Made by a program: the position numbers and the translations under genes. From NCBI GenBank assembly GCA_016203765.1, contig JACQMB010000025.1:1-6114 (forward strand): 6,114 bases of DNA, written 5' to 3'. The stretch is from Deltaproteobacteria bacterium. GTDB taxonomy: Bacteria; UBA10199; SPLOWO2-01-44-7. The first letter of the stretch is position 1. Each line of letters begins with the position of its first letter. A model generated the notes under the pieces. The model saw nothing but the letters and a program-made list of their open reading frames with translations, made no database searches and was not told the origin of the DNA. Shown piece after piece: positions 1-5,303 of the stretch.

Positions 1-794
1 TCGGCATCGTCCAAATAGTTGGCATGGACGGCCATTGTTCGAGGGGCAAGCAGTTTCATCCGATGCAGATAATGCAACGGGCTTTCGCCGATCGTCGGCG
101 GTGTTTTTCCCTTCGAGGCCAAAAATTCAAACAGGGGGCCGCGGTTTTCTTTAAACAAAAGATATTCCTCGGCCGATTCGGCGACGTGGACGGATAAATG
201 AGGGGCGGTCAATTTTGAAAAAATTTCCGGGAGTAAAGAATAGGGAGCATGGGGGGTTGGGATAATATGCGTGTTCTGTTTGGCCAGGGCTTGTTCATAA
301 AATCGACGGGCCCGATCGGTTTTCATCCCCAACACCTCGATGTAGGATACGCAATCCAACGGGGAATTGAACAGCGGTTCCAAATCGGTGCCCACACTCG
401 CATGATCCGCAACGGTTGTTGTCCCGCCCGCCAGCAATTTTTGAATCCCCTGGCGAATCGCCGCCGTGACCTGTTCGGGGGTCATTTGCAATTTCAGCCG
501 GCTCAATTGTTCAATCCAGCCGGCAAAAGAGCCGGGGTAGGGGAGCGCCTCCGGAAGCCGCGAAAGCTCCAAATGACAATGGGCATTCACCAGACCGGGC
601 AAAAGGAGGGTCTGCGGCAGGTCCAAACAATTCTTCTGGCCAGACAATTCTTTTTGTGGGAGAATTTGCTTGATTAAATCCTGTTCAATGACAATCGCGT
701 GATCTTTCAGTACGGGCCCTTGTAACGTTAAAATATTCGGGGCTTTTAAAACCCATGACCCTTCGACAAGGCTCAGGGCAGGCCCGTGACTCAT
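1..794 (-). CDS. mqnX: Amidohydrolase, probable aminodeoxyfutalosine deaminase (3' end outside window)
   Basis: The minus strand is open from an ATG at 794 to the left edge, giving 264 residues. Visible motifs of the metal-dependent ATZ/TRZ-type amidohydrolases are GLVNAHCHLELS (H72 and H74, first metal ligands), TPHAPYS (H182), LSVHVAESAEE (H203) and VHANYLDD (H257). The run HVAESAEE followed by a GP..EFL segment and an ESPLHYL segment resembles the family that deaminates 6-amino-6-deoxyfutalosine to futalosine in menaquinone synthesis. mqnA on the same strand further right supports that assignment. Other deaminases of this superfamily (S-adenosylhomocysteine or guanine deaminase) remain possible. 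The start is uncertain: residues 1-13 are encoded by short repeat DNA, no Shine-Dalgarno is visible, and similarity to the usual N-terminus begins around WVLKAPNIL (residue 14). Roughly a third of a normal-length protein is missing off the edge. The superfamily call is firm; the substrate is inferred. Confidence 0.72.
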   Translation of the reverse strand, partial: MSHGPALSLVEGSWVLKAPNILTLQGPVLKDHAIVIEQDLIKQILPQKELSGQKNCLDLPQTLLLPGLVNAHCHLELSRLPEALPYPGSFAGWIEQLSRLKLQMTPEQVTAAIRQGIQKLLAGGTTTVADHASVGTDLEPLFNSPLDCVSYIEVLGMKTDRARRFYEQALAKQNTHIIPTPHAPYSLLPEIFSKLTAPHLSVHVAESAEEYLLFKENRGPLFEFLASKGKTPPTIGESPLHYLHRMKLLAPRTMAVHANYLDDA

Positions 795-804
795 GACCCA
801 TGAC
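753..804. repeat. Short-repeat cluster over the amidohydrolase start
   Basis: Three tandem heptamers (CCGTGAC, TCATGAC, CCATGAC) occupy 784-804, and another CCATGAC lies at 753-759. Between them, 759-778 is an imperfect palindrome with ends CCCTTCG and CTCAGGG. Its ends match those of the palindromic core found twice in the element at 4252-4394. On the minus strand the cluster encodes the first 13 residues of the amidohydrolase (MSHGPALSLVEGS) and occupies the place where its ribosome-binding site should be. Confidence 0.65.
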
Positions 805-841
805 TATTAACAGGTTGACAAAAAGTCCAACTCGAATTTAT

Positions 842-847
842 AGGAGG
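842..847 (+). promoter_or_regulatory. Ribosome-binding site of the leucine dehydrogenase gene
   Basis: AGGAGG-like sequence (ATAGGAGG, core 843-847) lies 8 bases before the ATG at 856. It is a near-consensus Shine-Dalgarno and fixes the start of the dehydrogenase. Confidence 0.85.
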
Positions 848-855
848 CATTCCTT

Positions 856-1983
856 ATGTCCACCGCCGTCTTAGCCCAAATGCGCGAATACGACCACGAA
901 GAGGTGGTTTTTTTCCAGGACAAGTCGGTCGGCCTGAGAGCGATTGTTGCCATTCACGACACGACGTTGGGCCCCGCGCTTGGCGGCACGCGGATGTGGC
1001 ATTATGCCAACGAGGATGAGGCCCTCAAAGATGTCTTGAGACTCTCCCGCGGCATGACCTACAAGGCCGCCGCCGCCGGGCTTAACCTGGGGGGAGGCAA
1101 GGCGGTCATCATCGGCGATCCCAAAAAAGACAAATCGGAACTTTTGTTTCGGACCTACGGCCGCTTCCTCAACTCCCTGAACGGGCGCTACATCACCGCC
1201 GAGGATGTCGGCACCGACGTCAACGACATGGAGTATATCTTTATGGAGACCGACTATGTCGTGGGCATTGAGAAAACTCAGGGAGGCTCCGGCAATCCCG
1301 CCCCTTTCACCTCCTTGGGCGTTTTTCAAGCGATGAAGGTCTGCCTCCATGAGGTTTTTGGGGAAGAGAGTTTTAAAAATAAAACCGTTGCGGTGCAGGG
1401 GGTGGGGCAGGTCGGCTCCAATCTGATCCGCCGCTTGAAAGCCGCGGGCGCAAAAGTTTTGGCCAGCGATATCGATATCGAAAAATTAACAAAGACGCAG
1501 GCCGAGCTGGGCTTTGAACCGGTCGACGCGAAGGCGATTTACAAGACACCGTGCGATATTTTTGCCCCATGCGCCATGGGCGGGGTGGTCAACAACGAAA
1601 CGGTCAATCTTTTGCACTGCAAGATCATCGCCGGCTCGGCCAACAATCAGCTGGAAAGGCCGGAGCACGCCAAGATGCTCAAGGAGCGCGGCATTTTGTA
1701 CGCCCCCGATTACGTGGTCAACGCGGGCGGATTGATCAACGTCTATTTGGAGCTGGAAGGCTACAGCCGCGAGCGGGCCGAACGGATGACCCGCGGCATC
1801 TACTATAATTTAAAAAAGGTCCTCGAGATCGCCAAGGAAAAGGGGATATGCACCGAGGATGCCACCAATTTAATGGTGGAGGAGCGCCTCAAAAAACTGG
1901 CCCATACCCAGACCACCTTTCAGCCCCAGCGCAAGACGGTCTTGTCGCACATCCACAACCGCCGGAAGCAGTATTCTCTTTAA
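856..1983 (+). CDS. ldh: Leucine/branched-chain amino acid dehydrogenase (Glu/Leu/Phe/Val dehydrogenase family)
   Basis: A complete 375-residue protein, close to the usual length of leucine and valine dehydrogenases. It would catalyse the reversible NAD-dependent oxidative deamination of L-leucine (also valine, isoleucine) to the 2-oxo acid and ammonia in the cytoplasm. The N-terminal substrate domain has LGPALGGTRM (38-47), MTYKAAAAGLNLGGGKAVI (67-85, with K70 and the catalytic K82) and AEDVGTDV (115-122, D117). The C-terminal Rossmann domain has GVGQVG (182-187) followed by SDID, whose Asp205 fits preference for NAD over NADP. The later motifs ANNQL (262-266) and YVVNAGGLINV (286-296) are also family-typical. 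A strong Shine-Dalgarno supports the start. It stands alone, divergent from the amidohydrolase with only 61 bases between the starts. Leucine and valine preference cannot be separated by eye. It may serve branched-chain amino acid catabolism or provide starters for branched fatty acids; that role is inference. Confidence 0.93.
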   Translation: MSTAVLAQMREYDHEEVVFFQDKSVGLRAIVAIHDTTLGPALGGTRMWHYANEDEALKDVLRLSRGMTYKAAAAGLNLGGGKAVIIGDPKKDKSELLFRTYGRFLNSLNGRYITAEDVGTDVNDMEYIFMETDYVVGIEKTQGGSGNPAPFTSLGVFQAMKVCLHEVFGEESFKNKTVAVQGVGQVGSNLIRRLKAAGAKVLASDIDIEKLTKTQAELGFEPVDAKAIYKTPCDIFAPCAMGGVVNNETVNLLHCKIIAGSANNQLERPEHAKMLKERGILYAPDYVVNAGGLINVYLELEGYSRERAERMTRGIYYNLKKVLEIAKEKGICTEDATNLMVEERLKKLAHTQTTFQPQRKTVLSHIHNRRKQYSL

Positions 1984-2043
1984 ATATTTGCTTGATAGGT
2001 TGTTTTCACCGCCTTCCGCTCGCCGGCCTCGAAAAGACGGATT

Positions 2044-2066
2044 CGGTTTGAAGGGTCCCCAAACCG
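2044..2066 (+). terminator. Possible weak terminator downstream of leucine dehydrogenase
   Basis: A 7-base perfect stem (CGGTTTG, 2044-2050, with CAAACCG, 2060-2066) encloses a 9-base loop, starting 60 bases after the dehydrogenase stop. Only CTTAATTT follows, with no real T-run, so Rho-independent termination is doubtful. It is the only stem of note in the 154-base gap before the next gene. Confidence 0.3.
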
Positions 2067-2137
2067 CTTAATTTCAATAGGTTAGAAACATCATTTTTTT
2101 TGACAAAGGCCGATAAGTGGGGTAAGAGGGACCGATC

Positions 2138-2878
2138 ATGATTCATGTGAATTCAGCCATCTTGTGGAATGCTTTTATCGCCGGGCCGCATGCCTTGGGG
2201 GCGGTGGAGGATGTGATGTTGACCGATACGGAAAACTTAATCGATTTGCACACAGGTCTCCATGCGTTTGCGGGAAATATTTTTCTGGAGGCTGAGAAAA
2301 GCGGCCTCCGTGCGCACGATATTCAAGATGGATTGAAGGAACTGCGCATTGCTATTCGAGGCCGGCTAGATGCCCGGCGCGTTAGGCAAACTCTCAATGC
2401 TCTTCAAGAAGGAATCGGCCGCTGGTCTGAACAACAACGGTCTTCCGCCCTAGCGCGCGTTCAAAGAATCAACGTATTTTCCAACCCGGCGGATATACGC
2501 GCCGTGGTGCCGAAGACGCTGGGGATGGAACAAGAGAGCAGGCCGATAGCAGGAAAAATTAGCCACGTCGTTGTGCACCAATCCCAAAACCGGGCCGATT
2601 TTGCGGCTGCTATGTGGGGCCAAATAAGCTTATATTATTCTTCCCGTCCCGTGGGAGAAGGGGATTGTAGCGAAGATGAGTTTGACTCTATCCCAAAATT
2701 TTTTGTACCGTCCTCGAAGGCAATGGAACTATTTGAGCAAATAGAATCAGGTGTAAAACCAGAGGACATCATAAGGAAACTAGGCTTAATGGAAACCCAT
2801 AGATTAGAAGTGCACCGGCGAATTGAAGATATGCGAATAGCCCATGGATGGAGACCGGAACATGCCTTGCTTCCTTAA
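2138..2878 (+). CDS. Unrecognised 246-residue protein with possible C-terminal helix-turn-helix
   Basis: I do not recognise this protein family. The ATG at 2138 has an AGAGGG ribosome-binding site (2125-2130) seven bases upstream, and the frame is open for 246 codons with few serious competing frames, so it is probably a real gene. No signal peptide or membrane helix is visible. Residues 50-110 look mostly helical and charged. The C-terminal section (about 197-235) has the pattern of a sigma region 4/LuxR-like helix-turn-helix: an amphipathic helix (AMELFEQIESG), then KPEDIIRKLGL, then METHRLEVHRRIEDMR. That suggests DNA binding but is only pattern-level evidence. The second half uses many ATA, AGA, AGG and CTA codons, unlike the dehydrogenase before it, which hints at recent acquisition or low expression. 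Nothing in the neighbourhood suggests a pathway. Confidence 0.7.
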   Translation: MIHVNSAILWNAFIAGPHALGAVEDVMLTDTENLIDLHTGLHAFAGNIFLEAEKSGLRAHDIQDGLKELRIAIRGRLDARRVRQTLNALQEGIGRWSEQQRSSALARVQRINVFSNPADIRAVVPKTLGMEQESRPIAGKISHVVVHQSQNRADFAAAMWGQISLYYSSRPVGEGDCSEDEFDSIPKFFVPSSKAMELFEQIESGVKPEDIIRKLGLMETHRLEVHRRIEDMRIAHGWRPEHALLP

Positions 2879-3226
2879 AATTAAATAAATCATGGGATCA
2901 TTCAAGATCAGTTTACATCACTTATATCGACAGGCCCGTTATGCGACGTTTGTTACCGACGTCGGCAATGGAATCTTCAAACCGGGAGGATCAAAATTTG
3001 GAGTTTTTATAAGGACTCCAAAATTTTGCTCCAACCGATAGATTTTTTAAAAATAATCCTTGACACGTTTTCAACCCCCAATTTTTCTTTTTTGCCTAAC
3101 CCCGCAGGAATTCCCCTTATTGTTGTTATTGCTCCCATCATTCTCATGCATTGGCCCAAGCCTCTTTAAAAATCAAAATCGCTGAGAACGTTTGTCTGCA
3201 AGCCTCGGAAAGGCCTCAAAAATCGT
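2879..3226. other. 348-base stretch with no convincing gene
   Basis: The longest plus-strand start-to-stop frame noticed here is 49 codons (2892-3041), without a ribosome-binding site. The stretch contains a 10-base palindrome CCGACGTCGG (2956-2965), the inverted repeat at 2992-3028, and an isolated TTGACA (3060-3065) with no matching -10 box at usual spacing. From about 3040 on it is AT-rich with T-runs and looks like ordinary spacer. The endonuclease promoter should lie somewhere in it but I cannot place it. Confidence 0.6.
2992..3028. repeat. Inverted repeat (stem-loop) in the spacer
   Basis: The left arm CAAAATTTGGAGT (2992-3004) and right arm ACTCCAAAATTTTG (3015-3028) are complementary over 13 pairs with a single bulged base, around a 10-base loop. 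No T-run follows directly, so it is not a classic terminator. It lies 114 bases after the stop of the unknown gene and could be a processing or stability stem, a protein-binding site or a small repeat. Confidence 0.6.
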
Positions 3227-3246
3227 GTGATAGAGGTTGTTCAACG

Positions 3247-3254
3247 AAAGGAGA
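3247..3254 (+). promoter_or_regulatory. Ribosome-binding site that fixes the HNH endonuclease start
   Basis: AAAGGAGA lies with its GGAG core six bases before the ATG at 3260. The frame is open further upstream to a GTG at 3227, but that codon has no comparable site, so 3260 is the preferred start. Confidence 0.8.
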
Positions 3255-3259
3255 AGCCC

Positions 3260-4228
3260 ATGCAAACAATCAAAAACAAGTCAAACGAAATGCTCGTGGC
3301 CGATCTCAAGCAGATGGTCGCTGAGGAAAGAAGGTTGTTGATTGAAGTGCTCCACCACCTCCAAGAGGTGGAGGATCGCCGCCTCTATCTGGAACGGGGT
3401 TATTCCACCCTTTTTGCCTTTGCCACCGAAGAGCTTGGTTATTCGGAGGCCGCCGCCAACAGGCGGATTCAGGCCGTAAGGCTGATGCGGGAGGTGCCGG
3501 AGGTGGAAGAGAAGGTGAAAACGGGCAAACTTTCCCTTTCTGTGGCTTCTCAAGTGCAAAGTTTTTTTCGGCAGGAGGAGAAAAAGCGGAAAGGACCAAT
3601 CTCAACATCGGAGAAACGGGATCTTGTATTGCAGTTGGAGGGAACCTCCGCCCGGAGTTGTGAGAAAAAAATTGCTCAAATCGCGCCGGAGATCAAAAAA
3701 CCCAGAGAAAAGGCCAGACCTTTGACCGAAGCAACCACCCTGATTCAATTTGTTGCCGACAAAGAGCTGATGGAAGGCATTGAAAAGCTCAAGCAGTTGC
3801 TCGCCCACGGCAATCCCGAAGGAAGGCTGGCTCTGTTATTCAAAAAACTTGTCCAGCTAGGGCTGGAAAAATGGGACCCGGTCCAAAGGGCGGCAAGGCG
3901 CAGACAAAAGGTTTCAAAGCCAAACCAAAAATCGACTCCGACGTCGGAGTCGAAAAGCCGGTATGTCCCTGCGGCCGTTCGGGATGAAGTTTGGCAGAGG
4001 GACAAAGGCCGGTGCCAATATCAAGACCCCGCCACCGGCAAAATCTGCGGCACGCGGCACGGATTACAACTGGATCACACCCAACCCTTTGCCCAAGGCG
4101 GCTCGCATGACCTTTCCAATCTCCGGTTGCTTTGCCGACGGCACAATCTTTTGGCGGCGAGGCGGGTGTTTGGCGATCATTGGATCGATTCAAAAATTGC
4201 CAAATCACGCCCAAATGTACCCATGTAA
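3260..4228 (+). CDS. HNH endonuclease with DUF222-like N-terminal helical domain
   Basis: A complete protein of 322 residues from the start at 3260. The N-terminal part (about 10-105) is helical, with the phrases RRLYLERGYSTLF, ELGYSEAAANRRIQAVRLMREVPEV and KTGKLSLSVASQVQSFF, typical of a DUF222/13E12-like family found beside HNH domains. A middle helical region (about 155-205) precedes a basic linker (207-234). The C-terminal HNH nuclease domain (235-307) shows CQYQDPATGKIC (C252, C263; zinc-knuckle type), LDHTQPFAQGG (D272, catalytic H273), NLRLLCRRHN (N287, C292, H295, N296) and the closing AARRVFG. Key catalytic residues are all present, so it should be an active metal-dependent DNA-nicking or cutting enzyme. 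Its biological job is unknown; such genes are often multi-copy and lie alone, as here, which fits a selfish or mobile character. Residues 225-232 are encoded by a perfect palindrome. Domain call firm, role unknown. Confidence 0.88.
   Translation: MQTIKNKSNEMLVADLKQMVAEERRLLIEVLHHLQEVEDRRLYLERGYSTLFAFATEELGYSEAAANRRIQAVRLMREVPEVEEKVKTGKLSLSVASQVQSFFRQEEKKRKGPISTSEKRDLVLQLEGTSARSCEKKIAQIAPEIKKPREKARPLTEATTLIQFVADKELMEGIEKLKQLLAHGNPEGRLALLFKKLVQLGLEKWDPVQRAARRRQKVSKPNQKSTPTSESKSRYVPAAVRDEVWQRDKGRCQYQDPATGKICGTRHGLQLDHTQPFAQGGSHDLSNLRLLCRRHNLLAARRVFGDHWIDSKIAKSRPNVPM
3932..3953. repeat. 22-base perfect palindrome inside the HNH endonuclease gene
   Basis: Half-site TCGACTCCGAC is followed immediately by its exact reverse complement, with no spacer. 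The palindrome encodes the linker residues around TPTSESK between the helical domain and the HNH domain. The core CTCCGACGTCGGAG recurs with one mismatch at 4395-4408, and a shorter CCGACGTCGG is at 2956-2965. Confidence 0.85.
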
Positions 4229-4251
4229 CCCATTTATACAACCCCCCTCGT

Positions 4252-4394
4252 TTACTGATGCCTGCATAAGTAATTTCAGAAGTGTCATTCTGACCCTGAG
4301 CGAAGCGAAGGGGAAGAATCTCCAGTTATTTCACTTAGATCCTTCGCTTCGCTCAGGATGACAACTACGACATTACTAATGCAGGAATCAATAA
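4252..4394. repeat. 143-base imperfect inverted-repeat element between convergent genes
   Basis: The left arm (4252-4311) and right arm (4341-4394) are inverted copies. The outer 37 bases match at 29 positions by hand alignment, then the left arm has six extra bases (4289-4294), then 17 bases match perfectly (CCTGAGCGAAGCGAAGG, 4295-4311, against its complement at 4341-4357). About 29 bases of loop remain. It has no open frame and no clear target-site duplication. It fills most of the 189-base gap between the endonuclease and mqnA stops, where it could also stop transcription from both sides. A MITE-like or REP-type element is the most economical reading. Confidence 0.75.
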
Positions 4395-4408
4395 CTCCTA
4401 CGTCGGAG
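4395..4408. repeat. Imperfect CTCCKACGTCGGAG palindrome beside the inverted-repeat element
   Basis: CTCCTACGTCGGAG differs by one base from the centre of the perfect palindrome in the endonuclease gene (3936-3949). It directly abuts the outer end of the 4252-4394 element and lies 10 bases past the mqnA stop. Confidence 0.5.
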
Positions 4409-4417
4409 GAAAAATTC

Positions 4418-5170
4418 TTAAACCCAACTAAGCTCCAGCGAAGGCTTTCCCTCCAACTCACACCAATACTTCTGAAACAACGCGATCCCTTTTTTGCTTT
4501 CGGCATCCAGATCGTATTTCAACCGCCGCCAATAACCGACGAGGTCAGGACAGCGGTTGGGCGGGACCTGAACCGCAAGTTGCTCCAAGTTTTTCAGGTT
4601 TTCCTGAGCCTGTTCGATCAACCTTCCTTTCCACTCCAGGGCGGCGGTCTTCGACCGGGTCATCCAGCAGGCATAGACGAAGGGGAGTCCGGTCCATTGG
4701 GTCCAGGCTTGGCCAAGGTCGACGGACCACGGACAACGGACAACGGACCACGGACCGTCCGGATTCCAGATTTTGTCACCAATGACCAGGGCGCCGTCCG
4801 CCGTTTTAATTTCATTGGTGAAGAAAATGGTATTTAGGGGACGGTGATAAAAATTTTGCAGAAGGATTTTTAAAAGAGCCCGGGATGTTTTTGATTCAGC
4901 ATCCAAATAAATTTGTTTTAAGTTGCTGATGGATAGGTGATTTTCCCTGAATAACAACTTTACGGTTTCAACGACGCCATAACTTCCAATCCCGATGCCA
5001 TCGCAAAGATGCCAGCAGGAATCCTGAAAGGCTTCGACAATAGGTGCAAGGATGATATCGTCCGGATCGGCTTTTCGGGTTAGCTTTGCCGGGACTTCCT
5101 GATAAATTTCGGCGTCCAGGCCACAGGTCAAAGGAAAACTGTTTAAATAAGGGACAACTCCCAGCTTCAT
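4418..5170 (-). CDS. mqnA: Chorismate dehydratase, futalosine-pathway menaquinone synthesis
   Basis: A 250-residue protein of the MqnA/MqnD periplasmic-binding-like fold. MqnA removes water from chorismate to give 3-[(1-carboxyvinyl)oxy]benzoate, the first committed step of the futalosine route, in the cytoplasm. Family marks are the start MKLGVVPYLNSFPL (1-14), the CDGIGIGSYGVVETVKLLF segment (56-74), IYLDAESKTSRALLKILLQ (87-105), ALVIGDK (127-133) and DLGQAWTQWTGLPFVYACW (151-169). The order and spacing fit MqnA better than MqnD. Length is slightly under or near the norm. Residues 139-150 (GPWSVVRCPWSV) come from a heptamer array and are not family-like. The ATG at 5170 is supported by the conserved N-terminus but has no good ribosome-binding site, because a second heptamer array lies directly upstream. 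It runs opposite to rimP and converges on the endonuclease gene. Confidence 0.88.
   Translation of the reverse strand: MKLGVVPYLNSFPLTCGLDAEIYQEVPAKLTRKADPDDIILAPIVEAFQDSCWHLCDGIGIGSYGVVETVKLLFRENHLSISNLKQIYLDAESKTSRALLKILLQNFYHRPLNTIFFTNEIKTADGALVIGDKIWNPDGPWSVVRCPWSVDLGQAWTQWTGLPFVYACWMTRSKTAALEWKGRLIEQAQENLKNLEQLAVQVPPNRCPDLVGYWRRLKYDLDAESKKGIALFQKYWCELEGKPSLELSWV
4722..4756. repeat. Five tandem heptamers inside mqnA
   Basis: Five consecutive 7-base units read ACGGACC, ACGGACA, ACGGACA, ACGGACC, ACGGACC on the plus strand. In the mqnA frame they encode residues 139-150 without a stop codon. The unit is the reverse complement of the AGTCCGT unit upstream of the same gene, apart from the last base. 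Confidence 0.9.
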
Positions 5171-5176
5171 AGTGTA

Positions 5177-5204
5177 AGTCCGCAGTCCTTAGTCCGTAGT
5201 CCGT
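5177..5204. repeat. Four tandem heptamers directly upstream of mqnA
   Basis: The units are AGTCCGC, AGTCCTT, AGTCCGT and AGTCCGT. They end 6 bases before the mqnA start codon on the minus strand and so occupy its ribosome-binding region. There the transcript carries only weak matches (AAGG 16 bases away, CGGA about 8 bases away). Confidence 0.85.
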
Positions 5205-5267
5205 TATCAAAGACCTTGCCATAATCCAAGCGTTATGTTAGGTCTGACCCAGCTTTCTGTGAATGAG

Positions 5268-5296
5268 AAAGTGGGCCTTATGCCCACTTTTTTTTT
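5268..5296 (+). terminator. Terminator/attenuator-like hairpin just before rimP
   Basis: A perfect 9-base stem (AAAGTGGGC, 5268-5276, with GCCCACTTT, 5282-5290) has a 5-base loop and runs into nine consecutive T residues (5288-5296). This is a textbook Rho-independent shape, yet it ends only seven bases before the rimP ATG. It therefore either terminates an upstream leader transcript or attenuates the rimP-nusA operon. NusA acts on pausing and termination at such hairpins, so feedback is conceivable (inference). Confidence 0.8.
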
Positions 5297-5303
5297 GGGT
5301 GCA

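Noticed and set aside
249..677. 142-codon plus-strand frame
   Set aside because: It is antisense to the amidohydrolase, whose conserved HxH, HAPY and HVAES motifs show the coding strand.
815..844. TTGACA (815-820) with TATAGG 18 bases later as a promoter for the leucine dehydrogenase gene
   Set aside because: The -10 box would overlap the Shine-Dalgarno at 842-847, so the transcript would start after it; the match is probably coincidental.
871..1350. 159-codon minus-strand frame opposite the leucine dehydrogenase
   Set aside because: It is a shadow of a well-conserved enzyme gene on the plus strand.
2100..2128. TTGACA followed by TAAGAG as a promoter for the unknown gene
   Set aside because: The -10 match is weak and overlaps the ribosome-binding site.
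2892..3041. 49-codon plus-strand frame in the spacer
   Set aside because: It has no ribosome-binding site, no recognisable sequence, and runs through the 2992-3028 inverted repeat.
4358..4837. 159-codon plus-strand frame over the end of mqnA
   Set aside because: It begins inside the inverted-repeat element and is antisense to the recognisable mqnA sequence.
5177..5204. Heptamer arrays as a CRISPR
   Set aside because: The units are contiguous 7-base repeats with no spacers and no cas genes nearby.
5220..5225. CATAAT as a -10 box for rimP
   Set aside because: No acceptable -35 hexamer lies at the usual distance; the expected position is inside the heptamer array.
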